NCBI GenBank assembly: GCA_005765155.1
Contig: VCCP01000001.1
Span: 5,394,001-5,458,000, forward strand
DNA length: 64,000 nucleotides
Reading direction: 5' to 3'
Source: Zelopaecilomyces penicillatus
Taxonomy: Eukaryota > Ascomycota > Sordariomycetes > Hypocreales > Pseudodiploosporaceae
Shown: positions 20,587 to 32,149 of the stretch, in pieces
Layout: the number at the start of each line of letters is the position of its first letter
Numbering within the stretch: position 1 is the first letter of the stretch
Program-made: the position numbers and the translations under genes
Notes under the pieces: generated by a model
Database searches by the model: none
What the model was told of the DNA's origin: nothing
What the model saw: only the letters and a program-made list of their open reading frames with translations

Positions 20587-21972
20587 TTACTCCTCTTGAA
20601 CTATGCCTAGAGGCACATACCACACGCCCGTCGAATTCTGTGGGCCTAGATCGTCATTTGCGCCTGCCAGCGCTTCCATATCCCATAAACCTTCGCTTGT
20701 CAAAGCAAGTTCTTGCCCATTTTCTAACACCAAAATTTCAGTTGGTTTTATAGAAGATTTCCGGGGCGCGCCGGTGCTCTTCAGTGCCCTATCTGCCCGG
20801 CCCATCATCTGCCGTATGTCGCTGGCCTGGTATTGTTTCCGGCGCAAGTGCAAAGCTGGACAGCCGGCCGCAGCAGCGGCAGAAGAGGAAGAAGACGAAA
20901 CGGAAGGAGAAGCAGCTTTATCCAAGCTGGAAGAGTACGTGCCAACCCATGTGCGCGCACCGAGTGCCAAGGCAGTCTCCTGTCCAATTGGTGGGCCAGG
21001 ACTTACATTGCCACCTAGCCACCAGGGATTCGGGGCGGCGTTGAAAGAGTGGATGAGGGCTGTGAGAGGGAGCGCTGCTTCTGCAACCAGGTGCGACGTG
21101 GCATATGGTTCCAGGCTGCTATAGGAGGTGCCATGAGGCGAGAAAATGACAGAGAGGCTCCGGTCACGAGCGTGCGTGTTTAGAGACGTCGTGGATCTGA
21201 ATGAGCTGAATGAGCTAAACGAGCGCGGTGATGAGGGAGAGTCTGATGGTGAAGGGGGAGCAAATCGGGCCGGGAATGGCAAGTCGGCGGTGTCCGTGCC
21301 ATGGAAGGACGGCCGAGACGGGAAATGGGGCGGGGAGTCGGAGACGGGGGAGGTGGGGGACTCGGGAGGCGAAAAGACTGGTCTGCGAAAGATGGAAGGG
21401 CGCGAGGGAGGGGGGCTATACGTGATGCCAATAGCCGAGTGGAATCCTTTCGGGTCTCTTTTCTGGGGAATGAGACATACTGTCACCTCTCCCTGGTCGC
21501 CGCCAAAGTAACAGGGAGGTATCGTCAGCCGACACGCAGTGTCTCGCCCCCTCCGGCGTGGATTCTCCCAGCAATTAAGAGGCACAACCATGTTGTCGTC
21601 GAAATACTTCCAACCTCGAATAGCCTTGGCCGCCGCTGGCTCCGCGAGGATCAGCGTCTTGGTGTTGGTTGCGTCCAGTTGTCGTAGCGTAGCTTCATCA
21701 CAATGCCCTCTCCTGTTCTGGCTGATGATGACAATATCTGGTTCGGGAATGTCGAGTAGTGAGGTGACGAGCGCCTGCTGCGCGTCCGAGTCGAGTGAAT
21801 GTTGAGAGCAACTCTCCGCGGATGATGATGGTAATGACGAGGAGGGGGAGGAGGTGGAGGCGAGAACTGGGTCCAAAAGGATGCGAAAGGGCTTCCAGAT
21901 ATTGCCCGTCAAGGGTTCAAATGTCAGGAGAAATGAGGATTCTCCATTTAGTCTTTCAATCGTCAAAGCCAT
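20587..21972 (-). CDS. Metallo-beta-lactamase-fold-like protein, fungal family
   Basis: One uninterrupted frame of 461 residues from the ATG at 21972. The frame is open 60 codons further upstream, but I chose the start that gives MALTIERLNGESSFLLTF, the strand order expected at the start of UlaG-like metallo-hydrolases. PDIVIISQNRRGHCDEATL stands where the family usually carries a His/Asp metal motif. The His/Asp set is poorly preserved here, so metal-dependent catalysis is doubtful. GWKYFDDNMVVPL and EVTVCLIPQKRDPKGFHSAIGITY are further family-like segments. A Pro/Ser-rich insertion occupies residues about 190-285, and a Ser/Ala run lies near residues 360-375. The assignment rests on remembered similarity to a fungal family and is moderate. 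Confidence 0.6.
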   Translation of the reverse strand: MALTIERLNGESSFLLTFEPLTGNIWKPFRILLDPVLASTSSPSSSLPSSSAESCSQHSLDSDAQQALVTSLLDIPEPDIVIISQNRRGHCDEATLRQLDATNTKTLILAEPAAAKAIRGWKYFDDNMVVPLNCWENPRRRGRDTACRLTIPPCYFGGDQGEVTVCLIPQKRDPKGFHSAIGITYSPPPSRPSIFRRPVFSPPESPTSPVSDSPPHFPSRPSFHGTDTADLPFPARFAPPSPSDSPSSPRSFSSFSSFRSTTSLNTHARDRSLSVIFSPHGTSYSSLEPYATSHLVAEAALPLTALIHSFNAAPNPWWLGGNVSPGPPIGQETALALGARTWVGTYSSSLDKAASPSVSSSSSSAAAAAGCPALHLRRKQYQASDIRQMMGRADRALKSTGAPRKSSIKPTEILVLENGQELALTSEGLWDMEALAGANDDLGPQNSTGVWYVPLGIVQEE

Positions 21973-22455
21973 TATTATGTTGAGAGGAGGGCAGAGTTGA
22001 TCTAAGACGGAACGAAGGATTTGCCTATACCAGCGCCCAGATAGATATTGCAAGATAAACACAGAGTCAAAAAGATGTGGCAGATCAGGCGCGATACGCA
22101 ATATTCTTGTCTTTATATTGTTGTGCTGGAGGCTGGAAACCGTCACCGCCAATTCAAAACAAACTACTGTGCGGTGGGATCGGTGAGGAATGCGCTGATG
22201 CAGACCTGAGACTGCGATTCCAGCATATCATTCCGACATCATGGCACTTGATAAACACGATACGACAGGTACATGGAGAATGCAGGTAGATGCAAGCCAT
22301 GATGCAATCAGGGAGAATGAGACTTGCGGAGAGAGAGGGCAGAATTGCCCGAACATGTGAGATCTGTTTACCCGTTTGATGTTGATGTTTATAAACTCGA
22401 ATTTGTCGTACACAGAGAATAGACATGGCTGATGACGAATGTCTCACCAAATCGC

Positions 22456-22476
22456 GGGGGGGGGGGGGGGGGGGGG
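22456..22476. repeat. Homopolymer run, 21 G
   Basis: Twenty-one consecutive guanines on the plus strand in the region upstream of the metallo-beta-lactamase-like gene. Confidence 0.95.
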
Positions 22477-23814
22477 CCACGACAGACCGGTAGGGCTCAT
22501 TCCAGGCTGAAAATGCCATCGATGCATCGAACATTTTGTGAGACCAAGTGCCGTAATTGTGCGGGGGAAGTGTCTGCCGGCACTCGCTCTCTGACTTTTT
22601 TCGGAGAGAAAAATAAAGAAGGCGTGTCCCCCTTGTCCTTGGAAAGACTTCTTCCAGCTGTTTCAGCATAGCTAGGGCAGAGAGTTTCTGAGATCGGCGG
22701 ATGATACAGGCAATAGACTCTGGACTAGGCATCTTGGTTGTTCGGAATGTGATTGAGCGGCCCAAGGACTGTTACAACATGGGGAGACCCGAATGAGAGA
22801 AAAGGTGTGATGCGATATGAGGTTTGTTATTATTGTTGTTGTTGATCGGTGATAGATGGCTCGTGGTTGCCATAATAATCAGATCGAGTGAACCCCTCGG
22901 GTGCCTTGCTGATCTGGCAACTGGCCTTGGTGCAGCTAATTAGCGGCTCCGTATCATATCATGACAAGTCTTCGCTGCCAGTTTGTGATTAATGGAAACC
23001 ACGACAACAGGGGCTGGTAAGTATCAATACTGTTCAAGTCGTTGGACTTGGGTCCTGGCTTGCGAGAGTTAGTAAGAAGCACTGGCCGAGGATGCGGCTA
23101 CAGTGTAAGAGAAGGGCTGGGAAAACGTAGTCAATTGGAAAACTACAACAAGCCCACAACAAGTCCCTCCATTTTCGCTCGTTTGACGGCAATTGCAAGG
23201 AAAGATTGAGCGAGGTCGATGAAGATTAGATGGGAGCTCCACCGCTGTCCGATAAGGGAAATGCCGCCCATCTTCTGCTGGGCTTCCTTCAAAAGCAAAG
23301 ATAAAAAGCACGCAGCTGCTGCTGCTGCAGTCCCATCCCGCGTGGGCATGTGGGTGGGCGGCTTGCTTGCATGAAGCATGCACGTGTTGGTGTTGGTGTT
23401 TTGGTGTTGGGGACCAGACCCGGCCAGGGTATAGAAGTGGCAGAAGACGCAAACCTCGCAGCGCGCGCACTGTTCAAGGGAATTTGGCTGCTAGGGCTTC
23501 CTGCCAGGCCCGATTAGGATTGGCTTAGCGCGGGGTCACCGCCTTTGGTCGAGCTTTGCAGCCGCCTGCGCTCTTGTACCAGCGGCATTATTATTATCGG
23601 TCGCTCCTGGCGGCTGACTGTCCCCCGCATACTGTGCAGAAAACCTTCCTACTAATTCACAGTACTGAGTACAGCTTCACATAGGCAGACACTGATTGGA
23701 TAAAGACGGGCAATGGCCAAGCTGGGCTACAGGGGCTGGACGAGGCGGTAAAGGGCGGAAGAGAGTTTATTGTCAATGGCGGGTGTGTGAGCACGCCAGC
23801 ATGTTTAATGTATC

Positions 23815-23850
23815 TTGATGATGATGGTGATGATGATGATGATGATGATG
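23815..23850. repeat. Trinucleotide repeat GAT
   Basis: About eleven GAT/GGT units with one interruption. No frame through it is supported as coding. Confidence 0.85.
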
Positions 23851-26800
23851 TTGGGTTGTCGCATTCATTGGACAGATGGGACGTTTTGGACGTCTGGACG
23901 TCTTTGCCAAGGAGAATCTGGTTGGCTTCCATGCTGATGCATGGTCGCACATGAGCATGCACGTACATACAACTCTACGTTAGCAGCTGCTCCGTCATAC
24001 GTCTGTACAGTATGTACGGAGTACTCCAGATCCAAATTCTACCAAGTACCACATCTGTTACGACGTACTGTACACTCCGTTCTCCGTGCTCCATACCCAC
24101 GGACAGCATGTACACACATACTGTACCTGCACGTCACTTTTAATGGTTGCAGATGAGCCCCCGTGGCTGCCCCCGGCACACGAGTGATGTCAGTCTGCCT
24201 CTAGAGTTTGGCGACGGCGCAAGTGGCGTTCCTCTTCTTTCAGCAGGGGGGGCCTTTCACATCTCACGCCGCCGAGCTCGACCGCTGGCGGCTCATTGTC
24301 AGATGAGCTGCTTGCCTTTTCATTGGCTGCTGCTTCGCCGTACACCGACCACGGACCACCGAAGGCGACCGCTACACCGACTGATTCAGGGCGAGGAGAG
24401 CACACTGTCTGGAGACCACCCGGCTGATGGAGGCTTTGGTGCTGCCAGCTCGCGCCGAAAATCCGCTCGCCGGCCAGCCCGACTCGTGAAACCAGGAGCC
24501 GGCGCTCCGACCCATGTGACGGGTGCTGAGCGTGGGCAGCATGGACAGCATGGGCAACCCTCCACCTCCACAAGCAAAACGAAAAGGGCGAGGCCGGAAA
24601 AGAGAAGGTGGGAGACGCTTCGACGGAGGGCCCTCGGACCCGCCGGCAAAAAGCATCAGGCCCAAAGCGGAAGCGATTTGTGCCCTCGAGGGAGAGCTGC
24701 AGCCAATAAACGCCTGGCTCAATACTGTGCGAGACGACCAAGGTCGCACCCCGCCAGGTACCCGGGCTCTTAGAAGGGGACTTTGACCAAAACCCACAGT
24801 GCTCCAGCAGAGCTTCTCCCTTGTCTGCAGCTAGAAGGGGGCGCGATAAAGCTCTGCAGCAACGTTTGGCCGCAGCGATAATGCTCCTTCTGACGCCTTA
24901 TCGCATGGTATCTGCAGGCATTGCGGTGTTTCAGAAGACATGGAAGCAGAAATGCGGCTTCCATCATATCGGATTCCCATGATTGCCCAGCCGAGCCTTA
25001 GGGAAAACACCCACTGTCAGGTCATGCAACACCCGCTAAGCTTCGGTGATTAAGTTGGGAAAGAAACGAAAGATAAAAATAAAAATAAAAATAAAAAAAA
25101 AAAGATTTTTATTACAGTTCACAGCCATTGGTGTGCCTTGGACAAAACCTCCGCCACGTTGGCCGCCACTCTATTATTACCCAACGAGCTCTCCCAGCCA
25201 GCCCCGAATGGCTGCCGATTGGCGAGAATTGGGCAACTCGTCTGAGACTTGCACTCAGTACATAGAACTACCGCGGCGGGTCTTAGAGAGCTACAGCTCC
25301 CACCCAGACCCTTCCTGCTGATACGATAAAGCTGGCCAAGCTTGGAAGCTGGATAAGCGGCCACTAGCTCCAAATCAAAGGTCAGCGACCGTCAGCCCGG
25401 CATGTAATTTGGTACAGGTAGCATTGAACAGCAATCAAAGGATTGTTACCGCTTTGTATCAACCAACTTGTCATTTGACGGCACTGGTTGCAGTGTGCTA
25501 TTATTACTATTACTACTACTACTACTACTAGCAAGATGCAAAGATGGAGAGCTCCATACTTGACTTTGTCCTCCAAAAGTAGGCTCGATATTAACCCTCG
25601 GGCCCTTGCACCAGCAACGGATCCTCCACCCACACCCTCCTCCTCCGGATCTCAGGTCAGCGTTTCCAGCCATCTCAGCCATCTCAGCCATCAAAATCCA
25701 TCGGCGCTGCTCGAGTCGTCGCCCGTTGGACACTAGCCAGGCGAAGGGCGGAAGGCGAGCGCATTGCGTGCCAGAGGCAAAAACGGGCCAATCCCGAGTC
25801 ATTGAGTCGCTGGGAGATGCCGTGATTTGCTGCCTCTGCGCCGCGCTTGCACACTGGTGGTCGCTGTAGTAGGAGTAGGTTCCTACGTTAGTGGTGCGCT
25901 GGGAGTGCAAATACATTGCCTGCACGAGGCGATGTCATGGTGGAATGGAAAGTTGAAGGTGAGGCGTGTAAGAGAAAGGCCAAGCCAAGCTGCCCTATTA
26001 CTGCCCGTCGTTCCTCTATATACGAAGTGCGGAATAGCTGGTGCCAGTGCCCCCATTCAAGGTTTCTCCGTACAGTGCTGCGCTCACGGTGTGGCAAGTA
26101 CAGAATTCAGGGTACCTTATGTAGCAGATACAGCAGGTACCTACAGCATCCACTCCACCCACAAGCTCCAGTTAGGCCCACCTGTGGGGGGCGGCGCGCC
26201 AACGAGGAGGGTCTACTATAGTACGTACCTAGGTGCTGGCTGTCGGCTGTCTCCATGTCTATTACAGGCCCAGTAGCACTGTACCGTACTGCCTGTGCAT
26301 ATTCTGTAGGTGTCTGGCTGCGCGAGATGGAAGCTCCTGGTGGGGCATTTCCCGGGATTCCAACAGGGGGTCACAGCTAAACCTCAAGCTCCCCATTGGC
26401 CCATCGCCACCTGCTCCTGCCAGAGGCAGATGCAGAGGCCAGCCGAAGCAGATCACAAGGGACGTCGATTATTTATCCTGCATCGCAACCTTTTCTAGCT
26501 ACCAGCCAGCCGACTAACTGCAGTAACCTACCTGGCGGGTGTACAGTCAGTTGGTCCAGTAGGTAGTGTAAGTTCTGTCAGCCGCCATTTATCCACGGGG
26601 TCCAGTCCCCTCGTCACATTCATTCTCAACTCACATCTCCTTACTCACCCAACAGTCCAAGTCACTTACTTGCCTTGCTCAAACCGCCCTCTTCTCTTCC
26701 CCACCCCATTCACCTGTACATTGCTATCCAGCCGTATTGCGGCACTGCCTGTCAAGCTTTCCCCCCGAGTCCCAACACAGCCTCCGGTCTGCAACAGTCT

Positions 26801-27197
26801 ACAAACTCTCGCATCGCCGTCGCCGTTTAGTAGCAGACGGCAGCTCATGGAGCTGTGCGAGTAAAAGCGCCGCCACCCTCTTACTCGAACAGTTGAACCT
26901 GAATCTGTCCGGCCTCGGCTGCTGATACCTCTCCCATCCAATCCCCCCGTCCTATTCGATCCCATCCCATCCCCCACAGCTGCTTCTCTCTCTCTACCTC
27001 TCTACCTCCGTTGCCTCTGTTGGCCCCCCGTACTTTTTTTGTTACTGTTCCAGTGGTGCCAAAGCTCCCCGGTTTCTCAAGTAGCGGCTCACACCTCTCC
27101 CGTAAACTGATCTCTGCTACTACTCTGGCCCTCCATCACCTCTCCTCTCCTTCATTCTCTCTCACACACACTATCTGTCTTACTCACACCTCACCCC

Positions 27198-27225
27198 CGT
27201 CCGCCGTCCGCCGTCCGCCGTCCGC
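27198..27225. repeat. Short tandem repeat of CCGTCCG units
   Basis: Four consecutive seven-base units inside the pyrimidine-rich leader of the gene that starts at 27796. Confidence 0.85.
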
Positions 27226-27795
27226 CTCACAGGTTCGAGAGAGCATCACATACTCGCCCTATGCGTTCAGCGCATCGCGCCTCATCTGTTTGAATACCCC
27301 GTGTTGCTCTCGGCTCTCTGCCGCCCTGTTTGGATTCAGACGCTGCAGCACTCCACCCACCCACCACCCATTGCCCTCGGGAAACCTACACAGCCCACCC
27401 ACTACCAGTGCAAAACCCATCGCCGTATACTATTAAGCTCCCGAAATTTAGCTACCAGCCATTCTCTCCTCTTTATTTTTGGAAGAAAATTGTTTTTGTT
27501 TTTAGCTCACACGGAAAGCTCAACCTGACAGCTTTCCTTTCCTCTCTTCTCGCAATTACAATCCGTCATCGCTTCAACACCAGACCCCACGTCCAGACTC
27601 TCAACGCCAGCGAGAAATAGTTTCTTATCGACAAGGCGCCATCCGCCGCCCACCATCGACTTCGTTCATGCCGTCCAGAAATGAGAGAGCTCCCTCTAGC
27701 TTCCGCCTATTCAATTGAGCTTCCTTCTTGCAGTATCCCTTTCTTTTGAGAGCACCATTTATTTCCATCTGCCGTCGGTTTATGGTGGAGTCAAA

Positions 27796-29603
27796 ATGCC
27801 GCCGCGCTCGTCCTTAACCTCGTCCTTCTCCATCACAGACTCCAACAATGAGGTCGTCTGTCCACTTCGAAACCAAGATGGATCCAGCTGTCGCAAGCGA
27901 TGCATCGGCGTAAGTTTCTCCTTGCCTCAGTGAATTAATTCCTCCTCCAGCCCTCGCCCTTTTTTCCCGCAGCGCTATTCGCCTGTCACCCACTACCTCA
28001 TCCAACCGAGAGCGCTACAACTAGCCCATCCCCAATTCAACAACCTCCCAATGTTCCCGGCGACCGAATTATTTCGTCTCCGCCCAGCGGGCTTGTTTTA
28101 CATGGCTCTAATTCTCTTTGCAAACAGGAAAAAAGATATCGCTCCATGCAGGAACATATTCGTCGAGCACACCCCGAACACTACATCTCAAAGCTCCCCG
28201 CCACCGAGGAGAGCTTTCTTCTCATGATCAACAGTCCTCCACAGGATCGTCGAGCTCCCGAGCAAAATACTCCATCAGCTGCGCAAGGTTCGTTCTCTCC
28301 CCATTGTCATATATTTATTGCGACAAAGCCTTTGTTGTTCGCCTGTTGCCAAATCATTGATTGACCCCTCATCAAGGCTTTCACGACCGTCATTCATTTT
28401 ATCGCGATGACTCGAGTAATCCTGGAACGCCTCGACGCGCAGATGATATCACCATGGCAATCCCGCCTATGCTTGGCACTGCTACTGCGGCAGCCGTCTT
28501 AGCTGAGCTTCACGGCGTGAAAGCAGAGAGGGAAGCAGATGTGGATGTGGTATGTGAATCCAGCTCAAAAGTACCCCGCGGCCTATCGATAGCAATCTCG
28601 CATCAATTGATTGCGCATCGATAAAAGTATCTATCAAGATCTGGACTAATTCCCCTTATCTAAACAGGATTATTACTCTGATCTTGATGGCCGGCGTCTG
28701 CCCCGCAAATCGATTGAACTGCCACCACTTCATCTCTCCAATAATGATATTACAAGTGATCCTTACTCTAACAGAGCTCGAGAGATCCTTCCTTCACTCT
28801 TGGCTAATTCACCGCCCGGTCGTTCTTCGACCCTTCCCCCTCTTCAACGCCCATTAGGACCAAGTCGACCACGTAAGCAGTCTGTGACGAAGCGTGGTCG
28901 AGATGGTCATCATCACAAGAAGAAAAATTCCCGAGGTTCCGCGGCTGACTGGCTACGACGCATTCAAAACGACGAGCGAATGAGACCAGGTAACATTGAT
29001 AGGAAGGCACTCTCTGCTGAACCATCTGCAGACTTCGGAAAGCGCTGGGAAGATCTTATTGATGCAGCTGATCAGGCAGCTTCAGCAGCTGGAGACATTG
29101 ATGAAGATCGTACACCGGTAAGCGATATCGACTCCCGAGTCTGTGAAGGTATACTTATCTTGAAGCTCGTACAGATGCCTCAGTCCCCCGTCTCCATTCA
29201 CCGAGCTTCACTTCCCCCATTCACCCATCAACAATTCCAACCCCCAGGGAGTTATCAGGCCTCACCTCTTCAACAAGCCCTCACTCCACCTTCATACAAC
29301 CAGGACGCTATTGAGCCTTTCCCATCTGTTGAGAGCGGTGAGAGCGGGGACAATTTCCACATTGGATCCCGCGGTTTGTCAGACTCATCTCCCACTTACT
29401 CCTCACATAACATCCAAATCTATTGCGCAGCCTGTCAGAGCATATCTCTGCTCAGGAGTTCATATGCATGTACGGAATGCATATGCGGTATCTGCTCGAC
29501 CTGTGTTGAAGTTCTCATGTCCGAACACGGAGCGAGAAGGAAGTGTCCCCGCTGTGCCACCATCGGCGGTCGGTTCAAGCCTTTCCAGCTCGATATTAGA
29601 TGA
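27796..29603 (+). CDS. Zinc-finger protein, N-terminal C2H2-like and C-terminal RING-like clusters
   Basis: Five exons, 27796-27909, 28128-28287, 28377-28549, 28668-29117 and 29175-29603, give 441 residues. An N-terminal Cys/His cluster is formed by Cys22, Cys32, Cys36, His48 and His53 (the last two in EHIRRAHPEHY). The middle has basic tracts (RGRDGHHHKKKN) suggesting nuclear targeting, then ADWLRRIQNDERMRPGN. The C-terminal 60 residues carry eight cysteines spaced like a RING or treble-clef domain, from YCAACQSISLLRSSYACTEC through CGICSTC to RRKCPRC. The last intron (57 bp, GTAAGC to TACAG) is in frame and stop-free, so its retention would add 19 residues. I know similar uncharacterised fungal proteins described as RING zinc-finger-like; a regulatory or ubiquitin-ligase role is inference. 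Confidence 0.75.
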
Positions 29604-30368
29604 AACTCCTCGCTGGGGACGCACATTATTCAATCCTTTGACTTCCCCCTCTAGCGATAAAGGGCTGTTGGCATGCATTACCTCCGGCGCACCAGGAAGC
29701 ATTATACAGGACACTGCCATTGTTTTTCTTCCTCTTCTTCGTCTCCCAATCCCTTCTTGACATTTCTTGATGCCGAGTCTATAGACTCAGCGGCAGTTGA
29801 ACAGTCTGTTAGCGCAAGCTAACTGCTGGTTTTCTTTTACTTTTTTTACTTTTTCTCTGTCGTTTTCGTCCTCATTTCTCGCACTCTTTTTGGGGGGCCT
29901 CTTGGATACTACGAACGCATCCTGCGTCTCGAAGACTTACAGCACATATATGGGTAACAGGTTTATTTTGGCGTTGGTCGAATTAGGTTAGAGTATGTTT
30001 GGACAAACGGGTGGTATTCTGTTTGCTGTTTTGATAAGTGTCACTGACTTGCAGAGACGACTTTGCGTATGGGTGGTACGGTGCATGAGCATTCATGATG
30101 GAACTTTTATGAATGCGTAGAGTTGGTTCAACAAAATTCAATTGGGAAAATGAATTCAGATTGTATCTCAGCGAAAGCCTAGTGTGATATTGTCGAGCTG
30201 AAGCCCTATCGCCTGTGAAATCCATAAAATGGAACGCTTGTCTGTAAATATAATTGAGCAAAGTGATGTAATACTAGGTATCTGTATACCAATTCAACTT
30301 CAACAATGTGCACCAAGAACCTCTAGCGTGCCGCCAAGCTTATAACCAAGAATGGAAATAGGACCACA
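29604..30368. other. Intergenic between convergent genes
   Basis: 765 bp of mostly AT-rich 3' flank between the zinc-finger gene and the HCA59-like gene. A T/C-rich tract lies at 29830-29890. No gene is supportable. Confidence 0.6.
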
Positions 30369-31835
30369 CTACATGGTGCCTTTCTTTTTCTGTTCCTGTT
30401 GTTGAAGCAATATGTCTCGGACAGCAGCCCTACAGTTTCGGCTTCCGCCCAACTTCGGCCCTTTGAGAACATCGCTCGACTGCTGCTGCCGCTGTTGCAG
30501 CTGTTGCTGCGTCTGTGGCGGACGCTTCCTCTTCCGGCGCATGGCCATTTCATTGAGGTACTGTTCCCGGAATTGTTCTGCCAGGCGCTCATCAGCAGAT
30601 GGGTCCTGGCCAGGAGCGGACGCAGTCTCGTTTCCAAATTGTTTCGGGACGTCATAAACCTCAACTGGAAGATTAGAAGGCTCGAGTTAGCGTACTGTTT
30701 CATAAAAAACTATGTTTGTTTGGACTGAAAGTAAGGAGAGGGTCGAGACGTAAAGGGGGTTAAGAGGGTGTTAACACTTACGTCGATTCTCGTGCAAGAA
30801 CTCGTCGACTAATTTGTCGCGCATGATATCATCGCTATTGCGCCGGTTGCGGCGGTGGCGTGGCGGGTTAGCGCTCTCGTCTATACGCCGTCTCTTGTCG
30901 GCGGCACTCTGGCTCGGGATGTCAACCGGCAGTTCGACCTCGAACAGCTTGCCCTGTCGTATGGGCTGATCCCGCTGTTTGGCAGCTGCTGAGGGGTCCG
31001 ATGATGGGGTGCCAGTGTTCGCTGTTTGCGGAAGCCGGGAGTCATCGCGACTAGTGTGGTCGCTATTGCTATTATTACTGTTATGAGTGTTGTTGATAAT
31101 GAGATTGTTGCTGAATGGGTGTGGTCTTGGGGCACCCAAAGAGGCATTCCGACTAGCGAGCCGCGACTCTATGTATGCATTCCTTGAATGATTAGCAGAA
31201 GTTCCAGAAAGAGAGTGTGCTCTCCAGTAGTTGAAGGAGCAAAAAGGGGACACGAAGAGGCTGCCTTACATGTGTCTGTCGTCGATATGAGTGAGCAGCC
31301 CTGTCTGATGCATGAATCTGTCGGTGATGTTCTGCATCGTGCCCTCTCTCTCTGCCTCTTCCCGCTCCAACTCCCGCAAGACCAGCGCCTGCTCCGACTC
31401 GTCGCCAGCACGCATCTCTGAGCGGAATCCGACACCGCGCAACCTTCCACCCCGGCGCGTCACCTTCTGGCGCAGGCGCATCGCGGCGGCTACAGCTGAG
31501 CTCTCATCTTCATCATCATCGTCATCATCCTCCTTATCCTCTGCGGCTCCGTCGCCAACCTTTTCGCCCGTGACTGCCCCCCATTTCGACTCTGCTGATG
31601 TGGTTTGGTTTCCAGTCGTGTCTAGCCCAAGGGACAAGTCTGTCTCGTTGGGAAGGCTTTGGGGAGCCAACTGTTCTGTTGCTGGCGCTGCGGGAGCGAT
31701 ATGAACGCCGCCCTCTACTGCAGAGCGCTGACGGTATGACTTGCGGTTTTTGCCAGCGCGAAAGCGGATCGGCTCTACCACCAGCTGTTCGTCGACCGAT
31801 GTGGTGTTCTCCATTTCGTGCGGACTAGCAGCCAT
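30369..31835 (-). CDS. HCA59/C9orf78 family spliceosome-associated protein (Tls1-like)
   Basis: Three exons, 31835-31270, 31182-30782 and 30664-30369, give 420 residues. Diagnostic pieces are PIRFRAGKNRKSYRQR at the start, the MQNITDRFMHQTGLLTHIDD core, DRHMNAYIESRLASRNA rebuilt across the first junction, and DEFLHENRLEVYDVPKQFG rebuilt across the second. These place it in the hepatocellular carcinoma-associated antigen 59 family (human C9orf78, fission yeast Tls1), which binds the Brr2 region of the spliceosome and affects splicing of telomere and heterochromatin factors. A Glu/Asp run lies near residues 105-115, and the C-terminus is Gln/Lys-rich. It faces the acylphosphatase gene head to head across 314 bp. 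Confidence 0.88.
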
Positions 31836-32149
31836 TTGTGCAGTATCGTGTCATCATGGCACGGCGTGTTTGATGGCGCCGGTGCTGGTGCTGGTGCATA
31901 AGAATCAAAGGATTTAGACGATAGTGTTTCTACAGGATATAACAGAAAGGAGTAAGAAGTTGAGAACCGTGATGGGCAAAAGCGTTCCTGAGGAACATGC
32001 AAGTGAACCACCCCGACGATTAGCCGCTTTTTCTATTCCTCGTTCCATCACACGGGTCCACAGTGAATTGCGACCAAGACGTGGGCATTCCATCTCGTAA
32101 ACAAAATCCAAAGTTATCATACCAACACAACACATTTGAGGATTGAATC
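31836..32149. promoter_or_regulatory. Short bidirectional promoter region
   Basis: These 314 bp separate the ATGs of the HCA59-like gene (minus) and acylphosphatase (plus), so both promoters must overlap or abut. An imperfect GGTGCTGGTGCTGGTGC-type repeat lies at 31880-31897, close to the HCA59-like start. No known factor site could be assigned. Confidence 0.6.

Larger units (their letters stand above)
21973..27795. other. Long intergenic region, no gene seen
   Basis: About 5.8 kb. Open frames at 24147-24797 exist on both strands at once, and the frame at 22154-22765 depends on the 21-base G run for its poly-Pro stretch; I regard all as chance. Simple repeats include the G run, a GAT repeat at about 23815-23850, an AAAAAT repeat at about 25074-25100 and an ACT repeat at about 25500-25531. 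From about 26600 to 27790 the plus strand is strongly pyrimidine-rich and is probably the promoter and long leader of the zinc-finger gene. Confidence 0.55.

Noticed and set aside
22154..22765. Minus-strand frame of 203 codons upstream of the metallo-beta-lactamase-like gene
   Set aside because: It reads through the 21-base G run as poly-Pro and has no domain; a run-length error would break it.
24147..24797. Overlapping open frames of 140-208 codons on both strands
   Set aside because: Both strands are open at once in GC-rich DNA, composition is Arg, Pro and Cys-heavy, and no domain or splice structure is seen; these are chance frames.
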